Shown piece after piece: positions 27,201-41,370 of a DNA stretch of 64,000 nt. Numbering within the stretch: position 1 is the stretch's first letter; each line of letters begins with the position of its first letter. The position numbers were made by a program, and so were the translations under genes. The notes under the pieces are model-generated. The model worked only from the letters and a program-made list of their open reading frames with translations. It ran no database searches and was not told where the DNA came from. The stretch comes from Drosophila pseudoobscura (lineage: Eukaryota > Arthropoda > Insecta > Diptera > Drosophilidae), in contig NC_046681.1 of assembly GCF_009870125.1 (NCBI RefSeq), forward strand, positions 17,187,001 through 17,251,000, written 5' to 3'.

Positions 27201-30192
27201 TAGCGTAAGCAGCAGCAGCTGTTCCTTTTGAACAGTTTAAAAAAATCAAATCAGGGAAAACACAAATTTCACAATTCTTATAATTATATTATTATTATAA
27301 TGTTTGAAATATCTTTACGAACGAAAAGCTTTTAAATTTTGTGTTTTAATTTCTGCTAAAGATTAAACTTAATAATTACCGCGTGGAATTGTGGCCTGGA
27401 TATCAAACATCGATTCGTCAACACGAGTCTGATATATTATTGTGTGCCGATGTCGTTCATAAGGTAATGAGAACGGATACCTTGTATGACATCCTAAGTG
27501 AGGCGATTCGGGATACCGAAAACTTTAAAGATGCTTTTCGACGCCAAGTAATGGGTGAGTTTTCCATATTTACATATGCATATATACATAAATTTGTGCA
27601 TAAGCCTGTGCGACCAATTAGATTAATGACTCGTATTTGCATTTGTTATACACAAAATATTAGTAGATGTGAAAAGGCAAGACTAAAAATGCGCAGTCGA
27701 AAACATTTACATAGTTCGTGGTCTGTCACCGATTGCTGCAAGACTCAATTCTCCGCGAGTTATCGCGCCACTGACAATCTATTACTCAGTATCAATAGGA
27801 TCACTAGAAAAAGCTCAGGATTAAGTCGAGCTATTGGAACTCAAAAGGTATGACTGTAGGTTGTTTCTTAGGATAACTTAGGATAACATAACTAACTCTG
27901 CAGTCGTAACACTTACTAAAGCAATAGATATACTTTTTAGCAGGTACAACTTATTGATGGTTGTATATTTACGCATTTATTCTCTTCCCCAGGTATGATA
28001 TGTCTTACTGATTACAACAATAAAACCTATCGCATCGATGATGTCGACTTTGGATTGAACCCCTTGTGTAAGTTTAACACTAAAGATGGAGATATATCGT
28101 ATGTGGAATATTATAAAAAGGTAAGTTTTCATAAAGGTATTATTACATCGGTAAAAAAATACACAAAATACATACAAATAAAGTTTAAGTGCACCTGGAG
28201 TTTCGCCCCTTGAGCACCTAGTTTTGTTGCACTATTAATGTATGAGCAGGGCAAATGTTCTTCCGTTTACAACCGAAAATCATGAAGATATTGAATCATA
28301 AAGAATGATCCTATATAAAAGAGCATCAAAACGCGATCAACACAAATTGGAATGTACAATGTTAAGGCAAATAGCATTTAATCTTTTGTTTAATTTTAGA
28401 AATCATTTTACTGTTCTACTATTTCGATTTTTAGAGATATAATATCACAATTCGAGACCATAAGCAGCCATTGGTGGTGTCACGACCTACCGAGAAAAAC
28501 ATTCGTGGTGGCACGGATCAGCTTATTATGCTAGTTCCCGAATTGGCTCGAGCTACTGGAATGACTGATGCTATGCGAGCAAATTTTCAGTATGTCTTTT
28601 ATTCTATTCAAAGTTTTTGTTGTTAATATTTCTAATATCAAAATTGGTTCGTTACTCTTAAATTAGATTCATGAAAGCAATGAGCGAGTTTACCAGATTG
28701 AATCCGGACCGTCGCATTGAACGCCTGCGCGCATTCAACAAGCGCTTGCAATCGTCGAAAGAGAGCATGGATGTGTTAAAATCGTGGAATATTGAACTTG
28801 ATACAGCTTTGGTGGACATCCCAGCTCGCGTTTTATTTCCTGAGAAAATAGTTTTTGGCAATCAAAAGCGATTCGTATGCGATAACCGTGCTGATTGGAC
28901 TATGGAATTCCGAAACAACTCAATGTACTCGCATGTGGACATTAAGAGGTGGTATGTGATAACTCCACAGCGTAATTTACGGGAGACTGAGGAGTTTGTA
29001 AAGCTCTGCATTCGTGCTGCCAGTGGGATGAAAATGACTATTTCCGAGCCTCGATAGTATGTATTATTTAAAACTATATTATATTAAAGATAGAAATACA
29101 TTTAGTCTTGTATTTCATTGCAGTGATAAAATAGCCGATGATCGCAATGGGACATACTCACAATCGATCGATAATGCAGTAGCGAAAGATCCGCAAATTA
29201 TAATGCTAGTGCTTAAGGCTCCAAACGAAGAGAAGTATGGGTAAAGTAAGTTTGTAAAAAGTGGATTCTTATTAGTTTACATCATCAACAGGTATAGCTG
29301 TATTAAAAAACGCACTTGTGTTGATCGACCAGTGCCATCACAAGTGGTCACTCTGAAAACCATTGCTCCAAGAAAAGAGAAATCAGCTGGTCTCATGTCC
29401 ATAGCCACAAAAGTGGTTATTCAGATGAACGCCAAACTGATGGGCGCTCCATGGATGATAGAGTTACCTCTTCGCGGATTAATGACTGTTGGCTTTGATG
29501 TGTGTCATTCGTCGAAGAACAAAAACAAGTCGTACGGTGCACTTGTGGCTACGATGGACATGAAATCATCGAACCGCTACTTTTCTTCAGTAAACGAACA
29601 CATGAAAGGCCAAGAGCTGTCGGATCAGATGTCAATGAATATGACATATGCCCTAAAAGCGTTCCGGGAACATCACGGTATTTTACCAGAGAGAATTCTG
29701 TTCTTCCGTGATGGTGTGGGTGATGGTCAACTTCATCAGGTCGTTAACACTGAAGTGAAGTTTTTAAAAACTAAGCTCGATGAGATTTACAAATCTGCAG
29801 GCAAAGAAGACGGCTGTCGAATGGCATTTATTGTTGTCACTAAGAGAATCAATACTCGGTACTTTACCAAAAATCGAAATCCCGTGCCTGGTACTGTAGT
29901 CGATGATGTCATAACGCTTCCTGAGCGGTATGACTTCTTTTTGGTGTCGCAAGCTGTGCGTCAGGGAACGGTATCGCCAACTAACTACAATGTTATACAT
30001 GATAACATAGGACTAAGTGCCGATAAACTGCAAATGTTGTCTTACAAAATGACCCATATGTATTATAATTTTTCTGGAACCTGTCGCGTGCCTGCTGTAT
30101 GTCAATACGCTCACAAATTGGCATTTCTTATAGCCGAAAGTATTAACAGAGCCCCATCATCTGGGTTAGAAAATCAGCTATACTTCCTATAA
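24204..30192 (+). CDS. aub: Aubergine, Piwi-clade Argonaute (copy 2)
   Basis: This is a second complete aubergine. Exons are 24204-24299, 25967-26078, 26134-26606, 27362-27554, 27993-28120, 28435-28589, 28667-29056, 29124-29240 and 29292-30192. The splice sites match those of copy 1 and the frame is open throughout. I noticed two amino-acid differences from copy 1: Lys to Glu at residue 61 (26051) in the N-terminal linker, and Gln to Lys in exon 8 (29185). I also saw four silent changes. The D-D-H residues are intact. The promoter region and intron 1 are likewise nearly identical, so both copies could be expressed in the germline; which one is used cannot be told from sequence. Confidence 0.95.
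25010..25455 (-). mobile_element. INE-1/DINE-1 copy in aub copy 2 intron 1
   Basis: This is the duplicated counterpart of the INE-1 at 14225-14670, in the same intron position, with one noticed substitution (GGATCAG versus GCATCAG). Confidence 0.75.
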
Positions 30193-30279
30193 AAGCTTTG
30201 TCAAAAATGTAATTTAAGTGTTGGACAAATATAATTAAAAACTGATTTCTCTAAATACTTTGTATTCTATTTATTTTAT

Positions 30280-30935
30280 TTAATCGGCGCATGGCTGATA
30301 ATGGCAGATTTACCAAAGGATCTGGTGCAGAAGTCACCTGCATTAACTGCCACAGGTATAGATTACTGTGGACCCCTCTACTACAAGACAGATGTACGCA
30401 ACAAGGCCCGACAGAAGTGCTACATAGCCTATTTACTTGATTCGCCTCGAAGACAGCATGGCTAGACCTGCTGAAGGATCTGAGGGTTGCATTCTTGGAC
30501 GCCCTCAAACGTTTCACGGCCACAAGAGTTGCCCAGGCATATGGTCGCCACTTCGGTGGCGCAAGCATCGAGCTGGATGAGCTGAAGCCCCTTCATTTTG
30601 GATCCAGAAGCACAAGGACAAGGTTCAAGCGCATTGGCTGGATTCTATTGGTGTTTTATCCCAACTAGTTCCACGTACTGTGGGCGGACTTTTGAATCCG
30701 CTGTCGAAATGACTAAGCGGCTCCTGTATAGTTCAGTCGTGTCGGGCCCCCTTGGTTTCGATGAGCTTCGGAACTTGGTATGCCAATTAGATGAAATAAT
30801 CAATTTGCGTCCTTTTTCAACCCTAATAGAAAATCCAAATGATCGTGGCGTCCTTACTCCGGATCGCCTACTCGTTGGCCTTATGCCTCTCTGATAGGCG
30901 CACTCCTATTGATCTAACGCTCGCTCTCTAATCAA
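30280..30935 (+). mobile_element. BEL/Pao integrase remnant (copy 2)
   Basis: This is the same decayed integrase as at 19496-20142, again just after the aub stop codon. One open stretch (30598-30894) reads through the FESAVEMTKRLL and LCQLDEII region. It has INLRPF where copy 1 has INSRPF. It is not functional. Confidence 0.8.
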
Positions 30936-31160
30936 TGATTATGCTGTGCTGTACGAGTGGAGCCCAACTAGTAGTAGCGAGTAGAAAGTTGAAAGCAAAC
31001 GAGTGCGAACCAGTATAATCTAACCACACTAGCAACAGTTATATATATAAATATATGTTTTAATCTCTTGCTATCGTCAAGAATTAAGCATTTCGACTTA
31101 TTTTTGTCGGTTTTTATTGAAGAGCTGGGAAAAGCCCGACAGCTCACAATATAATAAATA
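30936..31160 (+). other. Possible LTR-derived sequence after the integrase remnant
   Basis: The segment contains GTGGAGCCCAACTAGTAGTAG, a short AT repeat near 31040, and a stretch ending GGGAAAAGCCCGACAGCTCACAA. Its position directly after a BEL/Pao integrase suggests a 3' LTR remnant, but no second LTR was found for comparison, so this is a guess. Confidence 0.3.
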
Positions 31161-31500
31161 CTGAAACACTTAGCTATAATCCATATAGAAATATAACATA
31201 TAATTTTAATAACTCACTCTTATTTAGCGTTTACTAATTGTCTTACATAATATATAATTTCTTAGAGGCCGAACACATTGACTACCTTTTAAACCTTAAC
31301 ATTAAATTTCCAAATAGGGTTAAATTTATAATGGGCCAAACGGTATTTGTTCTAATGGAAAGCCAGGGGTTTTGTTGGTGTTTTTGATAGGCCTACAAAC
31401 AAAAATTGATTATAACAAAAAATATTTAATAATTTATATTCATAGGCTTACCATGCTCTTTTCACGACGTTCTTTATGCGAATTTAAGGGAGATTTGATT
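31161..31500. other. Gene-free flank downstream of the candidate TTLL terminal exon
   Basis: A+T-rich sequence. On the minus strand a further splice-like pair exists (donor ATG|GTAAGCC near 31450 and an acceptor TTTGTAG at about 31391), so an alternative 3' end of the TTLL transcript is possible. Nothing else was recognised. Confidence 0.3.
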
Positions 31501-31507
31501 TTAAGCA

Positions 31508-34500
31508 TTAGTTTTCTTCTTCTCCTAAAGAAATTACAGTCTTGACAGTTAGTGGTTCACATTTATCGTTCGAGACCTAAATTAAAATAAATAATAAATA
31601 AAAATATGTACATATTATAAAATGTATGGATGAGTTTAAAATATACTATAAATGGTAAAAATAAAATAACTAGATTTGGGGTTTACAAAATTGAATATTG
31701 TATATGAATATTGGAATGGAATTGTATATCTTTGCATTGTGTAGTATAGAAAGGAAAACATACTTGAGAATTTATAAACCTCAATGTCTTTCGATAACCG
31801 GAGCTTGGGAATTGCCCTTAGTTTGGTAAAGATCCTTTGTGATATTTTTAGAAAAAATATATTCATTTGAGTCAGTTGGCTTTGATCAGACATAAATGGC
31901 TGTTGATCATGAGAAATATGATATGTAACAAGTGTTTGTGATCGGGAGGTTCTAGCTGCTACATAAAAACAGAACTGATATACTTTTGTATTCTACGACA
32001 GAAAAAGTATTAATCCAATGTCTAAATTGTTGAATTAATTATAATTTAATTAAAAATACATGTATTAACGGACTATTCGAAGGTTTTGATTTTTAAATAT
32101 ATGTATGGATGTATGAATCGACTTTAATTTAGTGTATTGTAATTTAAATCTGGTCCGCAAATTCTTTATTTAAACAGATTATAATACTCAAGTCATTATT
32201 CTGACTTTTTGTTGCCTGTTTTATTGACCGAGCCCAGAATCTGTCAAAAAGACATCTGGAAAAAATGTTAAGATTAAATAATTTGAAAACAAGCTTATCA
32301 TTCTTTGTTACGTCTCTGATCTAACTGGACTGGTCGAACTAGCTAGCTGAGGTCGTCGAACGGGTCGCAGGCTTTGGTAGTTAATGGTGTACCTTGGTGA
32401 GTCAAGTGCGAATAACTCAGTAGTCTCAGCGGCAGAAAACAAGATGGCAAAACCGACGCGACTCTATGGCGAAGAAGTGAAAGCTCTGACGTCTCGGAAA
32501 CCGAGAGGGTAGTGGTGGATGGGGAATCTGCAGATATCCTGCGGCTTCTCCAAATCAATTAAGAATCCCATCCGAAAGATTCTGCAATCTATGATTCTTC
32601 GTTTTCCGTTTTTTTTGTATCTTCACCAAACAAAATTTAGAGTAGAATCTCACAAATTAAAACTCTAACAAATTTGAACGTCCAGCAATTAGAACCTGCC
32701 ATTTTAATGTATTGAACACTCTGAAATCGGGAATTTTTTGCGAAGGTGAAAATCGGAGCCCAACCGATGATGTCATTCCCAAAGCGAAAGGTATTGCAAC
32801 CAGCTGTTTTAATTAATTGAAATGTAACATACAAATTTAAGAATGAAACAATATCGATAGAATACCGGAATACCGTATGAATTCCTATTCATACGAACAT
32901 TTTTAAAATCGGAATCGCAAGTCTCAGCGAATGAATTGATTGTGTTATTATTCAACCTATCAATCGGAAAAGAATTTTCGACACCCCACCACAAATGCAG
33001 CCAATAAATTTAAGGCTCAAGAAATTTCACACAAACGTTTTCGATATTCAAATCAGTTGCTTTGCACATATACATAAACATAGGTATACATATGCAGGCC
33101 TTGTGTGCACTCACAGCGAGTTTTTGAAAAAACGTCGGTGCATATAATCATTGAAATATATGGGAATTACTCATTTTACTATAATGTATATTGTCTTTGA
33201 TGATACTATACATATATAGATGACTTTCCATTTTTATTCATTCCATTTCACACTCTTTCACTTCTTACATATTGCTAATTATTTTCGCTATATCTTCAAC
33301 AATCACATTTTTTTTACAACTAAAATTGTCTTCTTTCTTAAAGTAATTTTTTGATGTGGTCCAAATGATAGTAGTGTTACAGATAATTTGAACATTTTTA
33401 AATCTCTTCCATTTTTTGCAAGCTTTTTGGTGTTAAATATTGCTTGAGTTGTTTATTTAAGTCTCACGGTTTTTTTAGCTATCCTTTACCTGACCTTTTG
33501 GTCATTTGGTGCCTGCATCATGGGGTGTGGCAAATACTCTAATCCCGAAAACCGTGGAACAGTTAAAGGGCCCAATTTAGAAGAAAATGAATTTCAAAAT
33601 ATACCAAAATATCATTGGTTGATAAGCTACTATAATCAGAATTGGCATTATATAAGAGCCATAACAATAAAAGACGTAGTCACAAGTTCCAATGAAACAT
33701 GGAAAAGTTGAGGATTTGTTTGTTTAAAACTATGTTTTAAGAATCACGGCTATACGATTTTTCCACAAAAAATACATGAAAATTGTAGAATACGGCCGAT
33801 CTTCAAGGATGGTTCGAGTAAGTTTCTACTCCGAAATTTTTGCATATGTTAAAAACATAATGGATCATTTATATTGCCAATTGCCAATTAAGAATTTATG
33901 GTGTTATATAAAATAAAGCAGTCTTATAAATAAAAACAACATTGTTTTGGGTTGCTGTATAAAGGTCCTCGAGCTAGATTTCTGTAGAAAGGTTGCAAAA
34001 CTGGGTTAGCTTCCTGAGCGTTGAGCAGTCGTTACAGTAAATAAAGGCTACTCAACAAAATATTAAAATTAATGTCAAATATAAATTTATTATAATGGAT
34101 ATAAATAAAGGAGCCTCAGTCGCTTGTGTACAAATGCACTACTATTATTTTGACCGGGTAATTTTTGAAGTATTTCCACATTTTAATTTGTTTCAGTAAA
34201 TATTAATGATATTGATCTGAAGTTTTTTTCTATTAATACAATCTATATTTAACGTAGCTGCTAGAAATATTAAGAATCTTTTGTGGAAGTGCTTGCAAGA
34301 CCTTTTACTTCAGCTCTATATACACACAGGTTTTTACAAATACATTTTTTAGTGCTTAGTTTTCACAAGAACAATAGATATAGAAGAAAATCTAGCTTGA
34401 GAAAATTTGAACATTTGAAGTTTAGCTTCAAGAAACCGAACCTTCACAGTAGAGTGTAGAGTTTAAACTGCTTGATAGCACTGTTGAAAATTTGTTGAAT

Positions 34501-35195
34501 AATTATGTCGAACTTAATAATATCACAACTCCAAGTTGTACAGCTTGTGACAGTTATATGCTTAAGTATGCACGTGTACGTCAAATGCAAATGCATCAAT
34601 TGCAGCGAAAACAAAACACTAATACTAATAATAGGTGTGCTACATTTGTTACCTTGCACACTAATTGGAGTGTTGGTAAACGATAGGAGAGTAAAGAGTG
34701 AAGCTATGCAAGCAAATTAAAATTGAATTTTAGTTCCCCTCTCCAGCCACTTTGTCCCACTGTGCGAAATTGATATGTTCTAAACAATAAATTGCCTCCA
34801 CCTCTGTCAGCAATTTTAGCCTTTTCTGAAGCATTTCCACAATTATTAATATTAAGCCTAGTGATATGATAAAACTTATCGAAGAACAACATGGTTAGCT
34901 TTATATTTATTTGCTATTTTTTTTATAAATTGTTTTCTTATAAGTCTGTAAAAGCCGTCTTAAGGTTTTAAAAATCTCGGCAGTTCAGTATGTTATGTAT
35001 TCAAGTCCAAGACTTTTACTATAAGGCTAAATTAAAGTATCTAATACTATCTACAAAAATTACATATAAATAAAACGGCATCACAATTAGTTAACAAATC
35101 ATTAATCAAATCACGTAACTACAATTTTTTGTATATAATAAATATAATACATATGTATTTTGTTAACCTAATTATATAAACTATATATATTGCAT

Positions 35196-35230
<35 letters not shown>

Positions 35231-38200
35231 ATTGCTAGGGTAATTTCACTAACAAGAAGAATAGCTACTACTAGGAATACGATGGCAGCGAATATTACTT
35301 TAAAATCCATCTCATAAATTTGATGACGTAATCCTGGAATATTACAATTACAAACAAAACATATTGATTTATTTGTATATAAACGTTTAACGGAATTATG
35401 TAATGAAAACAAACATAATTTCACGCAACAGTTTTTTTTTTGTGTGCAGCCTTAAAACTACATCATACCAGGGCTTCCCTCATAGTCCAAAGCACTACAC
35501 TAACATTATCTGTTTTATTCAATTTTCTTAAAATTATACCAAAACTTATTCTTATGGGGTCCTTATAGTTCTTTTAAAAATGAAATTCAAATTATATATT
35601 CTATAGCCCTTCATAAATCTATTCAGCAACCTGAACGCAAATGATATCGCAACAAAACTCGGAATCGGAGTAAAACAGATAGAAATATGATTCATATGTC
35701 GTTAATTTTGTATACCTATATAAGATCCGCTTGGGCATGCAAGTAATAGTGCTAGCGAGCCTTTTGAAAGACTTGTTTTCTCACTTGCCCTCACTTTCTC
35801 CTCACGGACATTTCGGACGTTGCTTGAGGTTAGAGTCAGTCATATTAACAGTCAGCAATAACGATGTGCACAGTATCAAAACGATTCATGTATATCCTTA
35901 ACGCTGTCACTTTAATTCACTTTGTTTCCTTCATTTACTGTATATATATATATATGTATGCAGGAAATGAAATAATTTATTGTTAAGTGTGCACTCGTGC
36001 AGGCCACTAGTATGTACAGATGCAAATCTACAGCTATACCAATTCCACCACAATGTGTTCGAATCTTATCGATTCAAAAATATTCAGCTCACTAAATAAA
36101 ATTGTGGCGAGTACTGCGCATCTTGAATCCCGATGTGGACGTGTTGCTTATACATTTACATATTTTGTACGTACAATAAGCTTCGCCATTCCACACACAC
36201 TCATATTAGTGCCATGAAGACGGCAAACTAACTATGGCGCAGACATAGAGATGTGGGTTTAGGCTTCATGTAGGCTATGGCTTCAGAGGTCTCAGGCTAT
36301 TGGTCCAAGTAACCCACTCAAAAATTATAGGCCGACTCGACAACTTTTAGAAGGCATCTCTGACCGGATTGACCGCTCTGACAGAATTAATACAGCTTTG
36401 CGAGCTGTTTATTCTATGCAGGATTATATTCAAATACTGACCAAAGAAAAAAAGTTTAGTATGAAAATTGGAAACTTAACTGCTTATTGTTGGCCTGTAT
36501 ATTATTTAATTGTCGTGGATGGATTATATCTTAATATTCGAAAACATAAAAAAGGAACTATTTTATCCTTAACAAAAGGGAAGAGAATTACCCACCCGTC
36601 TCCAAAATACGACACCTCATTATATGCTAATGAAAGGATCTCCAATGCAGTGATCACACATTTACATGTTTTACAATGCACTTGAGTGCGTAGACATATC
36701 ACAAATGTCTGGGCCAGTGGACGGCTCGGTCATACCTAGTTCCAAAACATGCGATGTTGACCGACCACTGATCTAGGCACATAATACAGCCTATGCAAAG
36801 TTTAATGAGTCCGTTACAATCATTTTGCAGTCTAAATATATGGGCGAGTGCTCGGAGCATATGCATATACATGTTTTATATGCATATATGTTTTAATTCA
36901 TAGAATCCACTTGTCTTTAAAAACCTAATGTTTCTGAATAAATATCCCAAAAGATAAAACTAAAATGAAGCTCAATCATCCTGAAAGCAAGAACATTGGT
37001 TTTAAATGTGAATTCCGCCGTTCGTTTCCATTATTTTTTCCATGACTTTTCAAAAAAGTTGTGATCAAATAAATATTACTGATGTAATGAAAACAAAAAA
37101 TCGAAGAACAAACGTTGCGCTTTGAAACAACTCGATTTCATTTATAGACAATGACTATAGACTTTAAAGTCAAACTACAGACTGGTAAAGGAAAACTAAG
37201 CGTTTCTGAACAACAAATTTTCTGCGTACTAGCAATTTCTATCTACAGATATTCGAGTTTTATAGATACGATGACTCTGTATGTGATCAAGACATAAAAC
37301 TTACGCTGATAAAAAGCTCGGCAGCGGCAAAGGAACGATTGCATAACACTCCAACATCCCTCAAAATTTAACAAGAGTCAAGAATATTAAAGCTGATTTG
37401 AATATATCCCTTTAATTGTTGTAGAAACAACCTAGTGTCTACATTTTAAATATATGAAATACATATACGTATATCCACATTATTTATGGTGGGCTAAGCA
37501 CCGAACAAATTATAAACTCCAATATGGAAATAAATTAAAAATTATGCCGAACCTATCCACAGCTTCTTAACGTTTATATATAGAAAAATTATTAATGGGG
37601 AAAAACTTACCTTTTTGTTTGGAGATGTTGGAACTTGGAGATGATATTTGTTTTGACAATAATCTCGTAACAATGCGATGCCCTCCGCACGATTGTTTGC
37701 GTAGCGCGACTCCCAGGCATCTAACAGACGGTTGTAGTATCGTGGGGTATCATTGTATTTTAGGTACTTATGAGTTTGATCAGTTGGGAAGATACGTTCT
37801 AGGGGTGCGCATCGTGCCAACTCATCTTCCGCAATGATGAGACATCGTACATCATCAGGAGTTAATTTATGCAGAATTGCGTCTATGTACTGTTAAAAAT
37901 GTTACATTTTGAAAATGTATGCTAACATGGAAGCCGCAAGTTAATCCTTACCTCATTCCTATCGTCCATCGACTTTCGTGTGAATGTGTTATGCTTTTCC
38001 TTCTCTTCGCGAGATAAATAGTTTATGTAGAGTCGCTTATCGTAACACATTGGTGTGCCACTTGGAAAAGAGAGTTCGGCAGCTAGCTCTTTTTGCTTCT
38101 CTTGAGTCAGTTTTGGAGGCACCTACAATGTTTAGTTAGAGGAATGCAGATTTAAAAAAGTCCATTTTATAGCTTACGTTATACAGTGCCGTGTTTAGCA

Positions 38201-41200
38201 CACCTTGTACAAGGGGGGCCTTGACATGGGAGTCCAATGGCAATTCAGAGTGTAAACTTGGAGATATATTAACTTCTAATAGCCACGGAACTAAATCTGA
38301 GTCCAAAATTACATCAAAGCCAAACAGCTCAAAGCAGCTGTATTTTGATTCAACGTTTGCTCTAATCATACTATTTATACCATTCTCGCCAGCTAGAATG
38401 GTCCGCAGAACTAAACTTCTCAAGGCTTCCCACAGACAGTCCGTTCGGACCCCTCGGTTAGCTAAATATGTCCACAGAGACTTTATGGTCCATTTATGAC
38501 CATGGCAGGCATTTACATCTTCATTTTTTGAGTAATTAGAAGAGAACTTGTTGATGCTATAATTTGTCAAATGCATGCACCTATCGCCTAAAGTGTCTGC
38601 CCTGGAACTGTACTTTACTGTGGATACGAAAATCATCAAATCAAATATACATACTCCTCAAGGGGTTTGTGGAAGGTACATACCTGAAGCGAATCGAGCC
38701 AGGCCGTTGTGATACATGAAAACTCTCAACGGGTTTACGGATGTAACGAGCACATACAGACGCAAGTCAAATTTGCTACCATTAATAAGTAGTGGACGCT
38801 CTATATATCTATAAAACAGCAAAAATAACCATTAACTACATACACAATTTATATGCATTGTTTGGCATACTTTTGCACGATAAGTGGTCTTCGCTTTGGG
38901 ATCTGTCCCCATCTATTAATCACGCGAATACCAGCCCCTCGCGCACTGGCCGGTGGCTTGATAATCCACTTAGTATTGCGCTGTGAGTATTTTGGCCAAT
39001 GCCGGCGTAATGCACATAGATCGTTGGGGATAATGTATGTTCGTGGCATGAAGCCAAACTCTTTGTTGCTGTGCTTGGTCATCTGCCTTTGCAAGTTTTT
39101 CCAGCAGGAATCCTTTCTTCCTATGCGAAAGGAGCCTGGCAGGTGGTTTATTTTCTGATATGAACGGATGGTCTTGAAACAAGGCGACCTTAAATGCTTG
39201 CCCCACACTCCCATCCAATCGTTGGTTTCTGTGAATTTCTTGATTAATTTTAATTTGATTATAATGAAGTACAAATATAACTTACTCTTTAACATTCGCA
39301 TTCCGCTGTTGGCTAGAATCAGGCGCACAACTTTAGGCATTATGTTGGTAACCCGCCACTTGAGCACTCTATGGAGCTCCGGCGGAACCCTTGGACCCTT
39401 TGTTGTGTTCGATGAGAACGACAAATACGGTGGTACGTAGGGAAATAAACTGGGTACCAAGAGCGAGTCTGGATTCTTAAGGTCAGATTCAGAAGACTGA
39501 TCCGACAACAAACTTGGTGTGCTTTGGGGTGATGTAAATCTATCCACGGAATGCGTAAGCTTATAAGCATGGGCCCGGTAGCCATCTTCAGCGTCGGAGA
39601 TCAAGCTTTCAGTGTCACTTTCGTCGAAATTTGAAACTAAAAATTTAACATTGAATAGAGAAATTGTATTAAAGGAAGTAACTTTGAATACTCTTACTAT
39701 TGTCCAAGTCGTCGTCATCTTCGAAATCAGGATTCCGATCGGAGTCTACATGACTTCGAAAGACTTCATCTTTGGATTCAGGATCAACTAATAGAACTGT
39801 GGGAAACTCGTCTTCGGCTCCCAGTGACTTGGAGATTTGGTTTTTCGCGTTTAAATTTCGATGTGTCGCGAACTGTTGCTTGCGCCCCATTCGCGGACTT
39901 TGGGTACTGTACAACAAGACTTTGTGAACCGTGGTCAATGACTTTTTAACGGAAGATGTGGTTCCTTTGGTTTTTTTTTGATTCACAGGCAAACGTGGCG
40001 GCTTCTGATCTAAAGGTTTTTCCGTACTTTCATTGTTGTTATTAGCTGAATCAGCTCGCTTATTCTCAGACAATCTAAAGCGACGATGTTTAGGATCGAA
40101 TTGAGTTTCTACAATAGCCTCAGAGTCATATAAATCTTTTATATCCAGATATTCTTCTCCAGTCTTCTTCAGCAAAGATTCAGGATAATCTACAGCTTCT
40201 GCCCAGCCATTGTCGCTATAATCGACAGACAAATAATTACTGGGTAATTTTTCCTTTAGCACGTGTTTTTCGAATGGCGAATTACGACCAACGTTCTTTG
40301 ATGGTTCTCTTTGACCGGCAGTGGTCGCATTAACATCCCGAGGGTCTCGTCGACCTGGGGAGTTTTGAAATTCAGTCATTGGCAGTTTTCGGTTACTTGT
40401 GACTGACGGAAGATTCGACACTGTTTTAGTTCCACGGTTATAAAAATATGAAAAATAGTGTTCGTAGTGCTGGCTTGTCGTAAGATACGGCGTAGGTGCT
40501 TCTGATCTGCAATATATATAGAAAAGAAAGTGTTATTAATTTTACAAAATTAATATATGTATATTTGAGAATTTTGCATGTTTCATACAGTATATGTATA
40601 AGGAAGAGTATACATGTCATATGTATATGTGGTTTTAATGTTTGTAAATGTGTATGCATTCAAGAGGTTTACTTTTACTCGAACATATTTCTTGTTTTGG
40701 TTTTTTCAGACGTATTTTAAGTGGACATTTCCCAACGAAATACTACTGTGTGCGTGTATTAGAGGAATGTAATTACAAGCAGGACAATAACAGAAAATGA
40801 ATTTCAAAATTACAGTATAGATTCCCATGTTGGTTCTGGCGATGGAGAATTCTGGACGTTATCTCTATCTGGGATATTTTCCAGATAATCAGTTCTACGA
40901 GTTGTTCTTGCTTTCCAGTTCTTTTGTTCCTGTTCCGCGAAAATATCTGTTTTTAGCACCCTTGGCTCATCGTTGCCGGCGATATAGTCTCGCATGTTGT
41001 GCTGTGTACCATTTAAATATTCTTCTGCTTGACGAACTGGCTGGTAGATGTATCCTCGACTCTTGTTTGATAACGCCACACCGATATTACTTCGTTGATC
41101 GGCAGCACAGCACGCAGAATCGAGGCCCCAATGGCCAGGTGTCTGACGGTAGTTCGATCTAGATATATTCTTGAGAACGGCCTCCTTTGTAGATTCTTGA

Positions 41201-41370
41201 TTTGATGGCAGATTTTGATTTTGCCGGCTCCAGCTGGCACCACTTACGTTTGCGTTATTGTAATAATTAAATGTATTGTCCGCACTACTGTAATGTGGTA
41301 CTGATTTTTCTTTCTTGGTACTTTTGTTGTTATTTGAATTTGTCAAGTAATAATCGCTTTTGTTATGCAT
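31508..41370 (-). CDS. TTLL4-type tubulin polyglutamylase
   Basis: This is a tubulin-tyrosine-ligase-like enzyme that adds glutamate chains to tubulin. Exons in frame are 41370-40814, 40506-39698, 39636-39286, 39228-38871, 38808-38684, 38617-38178, 38122-37952 and 37889-37611. A candidate last exon, 31576-31508 ([22 protein letters not shown], stop), would give 1052 residues. The first 460 or so residues are low-complexity and hydrophilic. The TTL domain shows [18 protein letters not shown] (ATP site), [29 protein letters not shown] and [20 protein letters not shown] followed by VNISPSLHS. The sequence around [10 protein letters not shown] and [13 protein letters not shown] fits the TTLL4 subgroup. 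D. melanogaster has TTLL4-type genes, one of which I recall as lying near aub, but I do not assign a symbol. The terminal exon is much less certain than the rest. Confidence 0.85.
31577..37610 (-). other. Putative 6-kb last intron of the TTLL gene, or intergenic DNA
   Basis: The donor is CAAACAAAAAG|GTAAG (GT at 37610) and the candidate acceptor is TTTTAATTTAG at 31577. The interval is A+T-rich and holds repeats: a short INE-1-like stretch at 32585-32640, a fragment at 32440-32560 that resembles a LINE ORF1 tail, an AT microsatellite at 35195-35227, and a 95-codon open frame at 36398-36685 of unknown nature. No independent gene was recognised. Confidence 0.45.
35195..35227. repeat. AT-dinucleotide microsatellite
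   Basis: An uninterrupted run of TA dinucleotides (about 16 repeats) inside the putative TTLL intron. Confidence 0.9.

Larger units (their letters stand above)
23271..30935 (+). repeat. Tandem duplication unit, copy 2 (contains aubergine)
   Basis: This is the second copy of the 12567-20142 unit. It keeps the same exons, introns, INE-1 insertion and BEL/Pao tail. It has an extra 80 bases at 23448-23527 relative to copy 1, a few single-base length differences, and a 3-base difference just before exon 5. The right end diverges from copy 1 over the last 60 bases. Confidence 0.95.

Noticed and set aside
24204-30192. The second aub copy as a pure assembly artefact
   Set aside because: A 3.1-kb unrelated spacer, a junction with an Art8 fragment, an 80-bp length difference and diverged edges are hard to produce by misassembly of one locus. 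Read depth would still be needed for proof.
33520-33711. 63-codon open frame starting [13 protein letters not shown]
   Set aside because: No family match comes to mind, no splice or promoter context is visible, and the length is expected by chance in such DNA.
36398-36685. 95-codon open frame inside the putative TTLL intron
   Set aside because: It is the longest open frame of the interval but shows no recognisable domain. It may be transposon-derived, so I did not list it as a gene.
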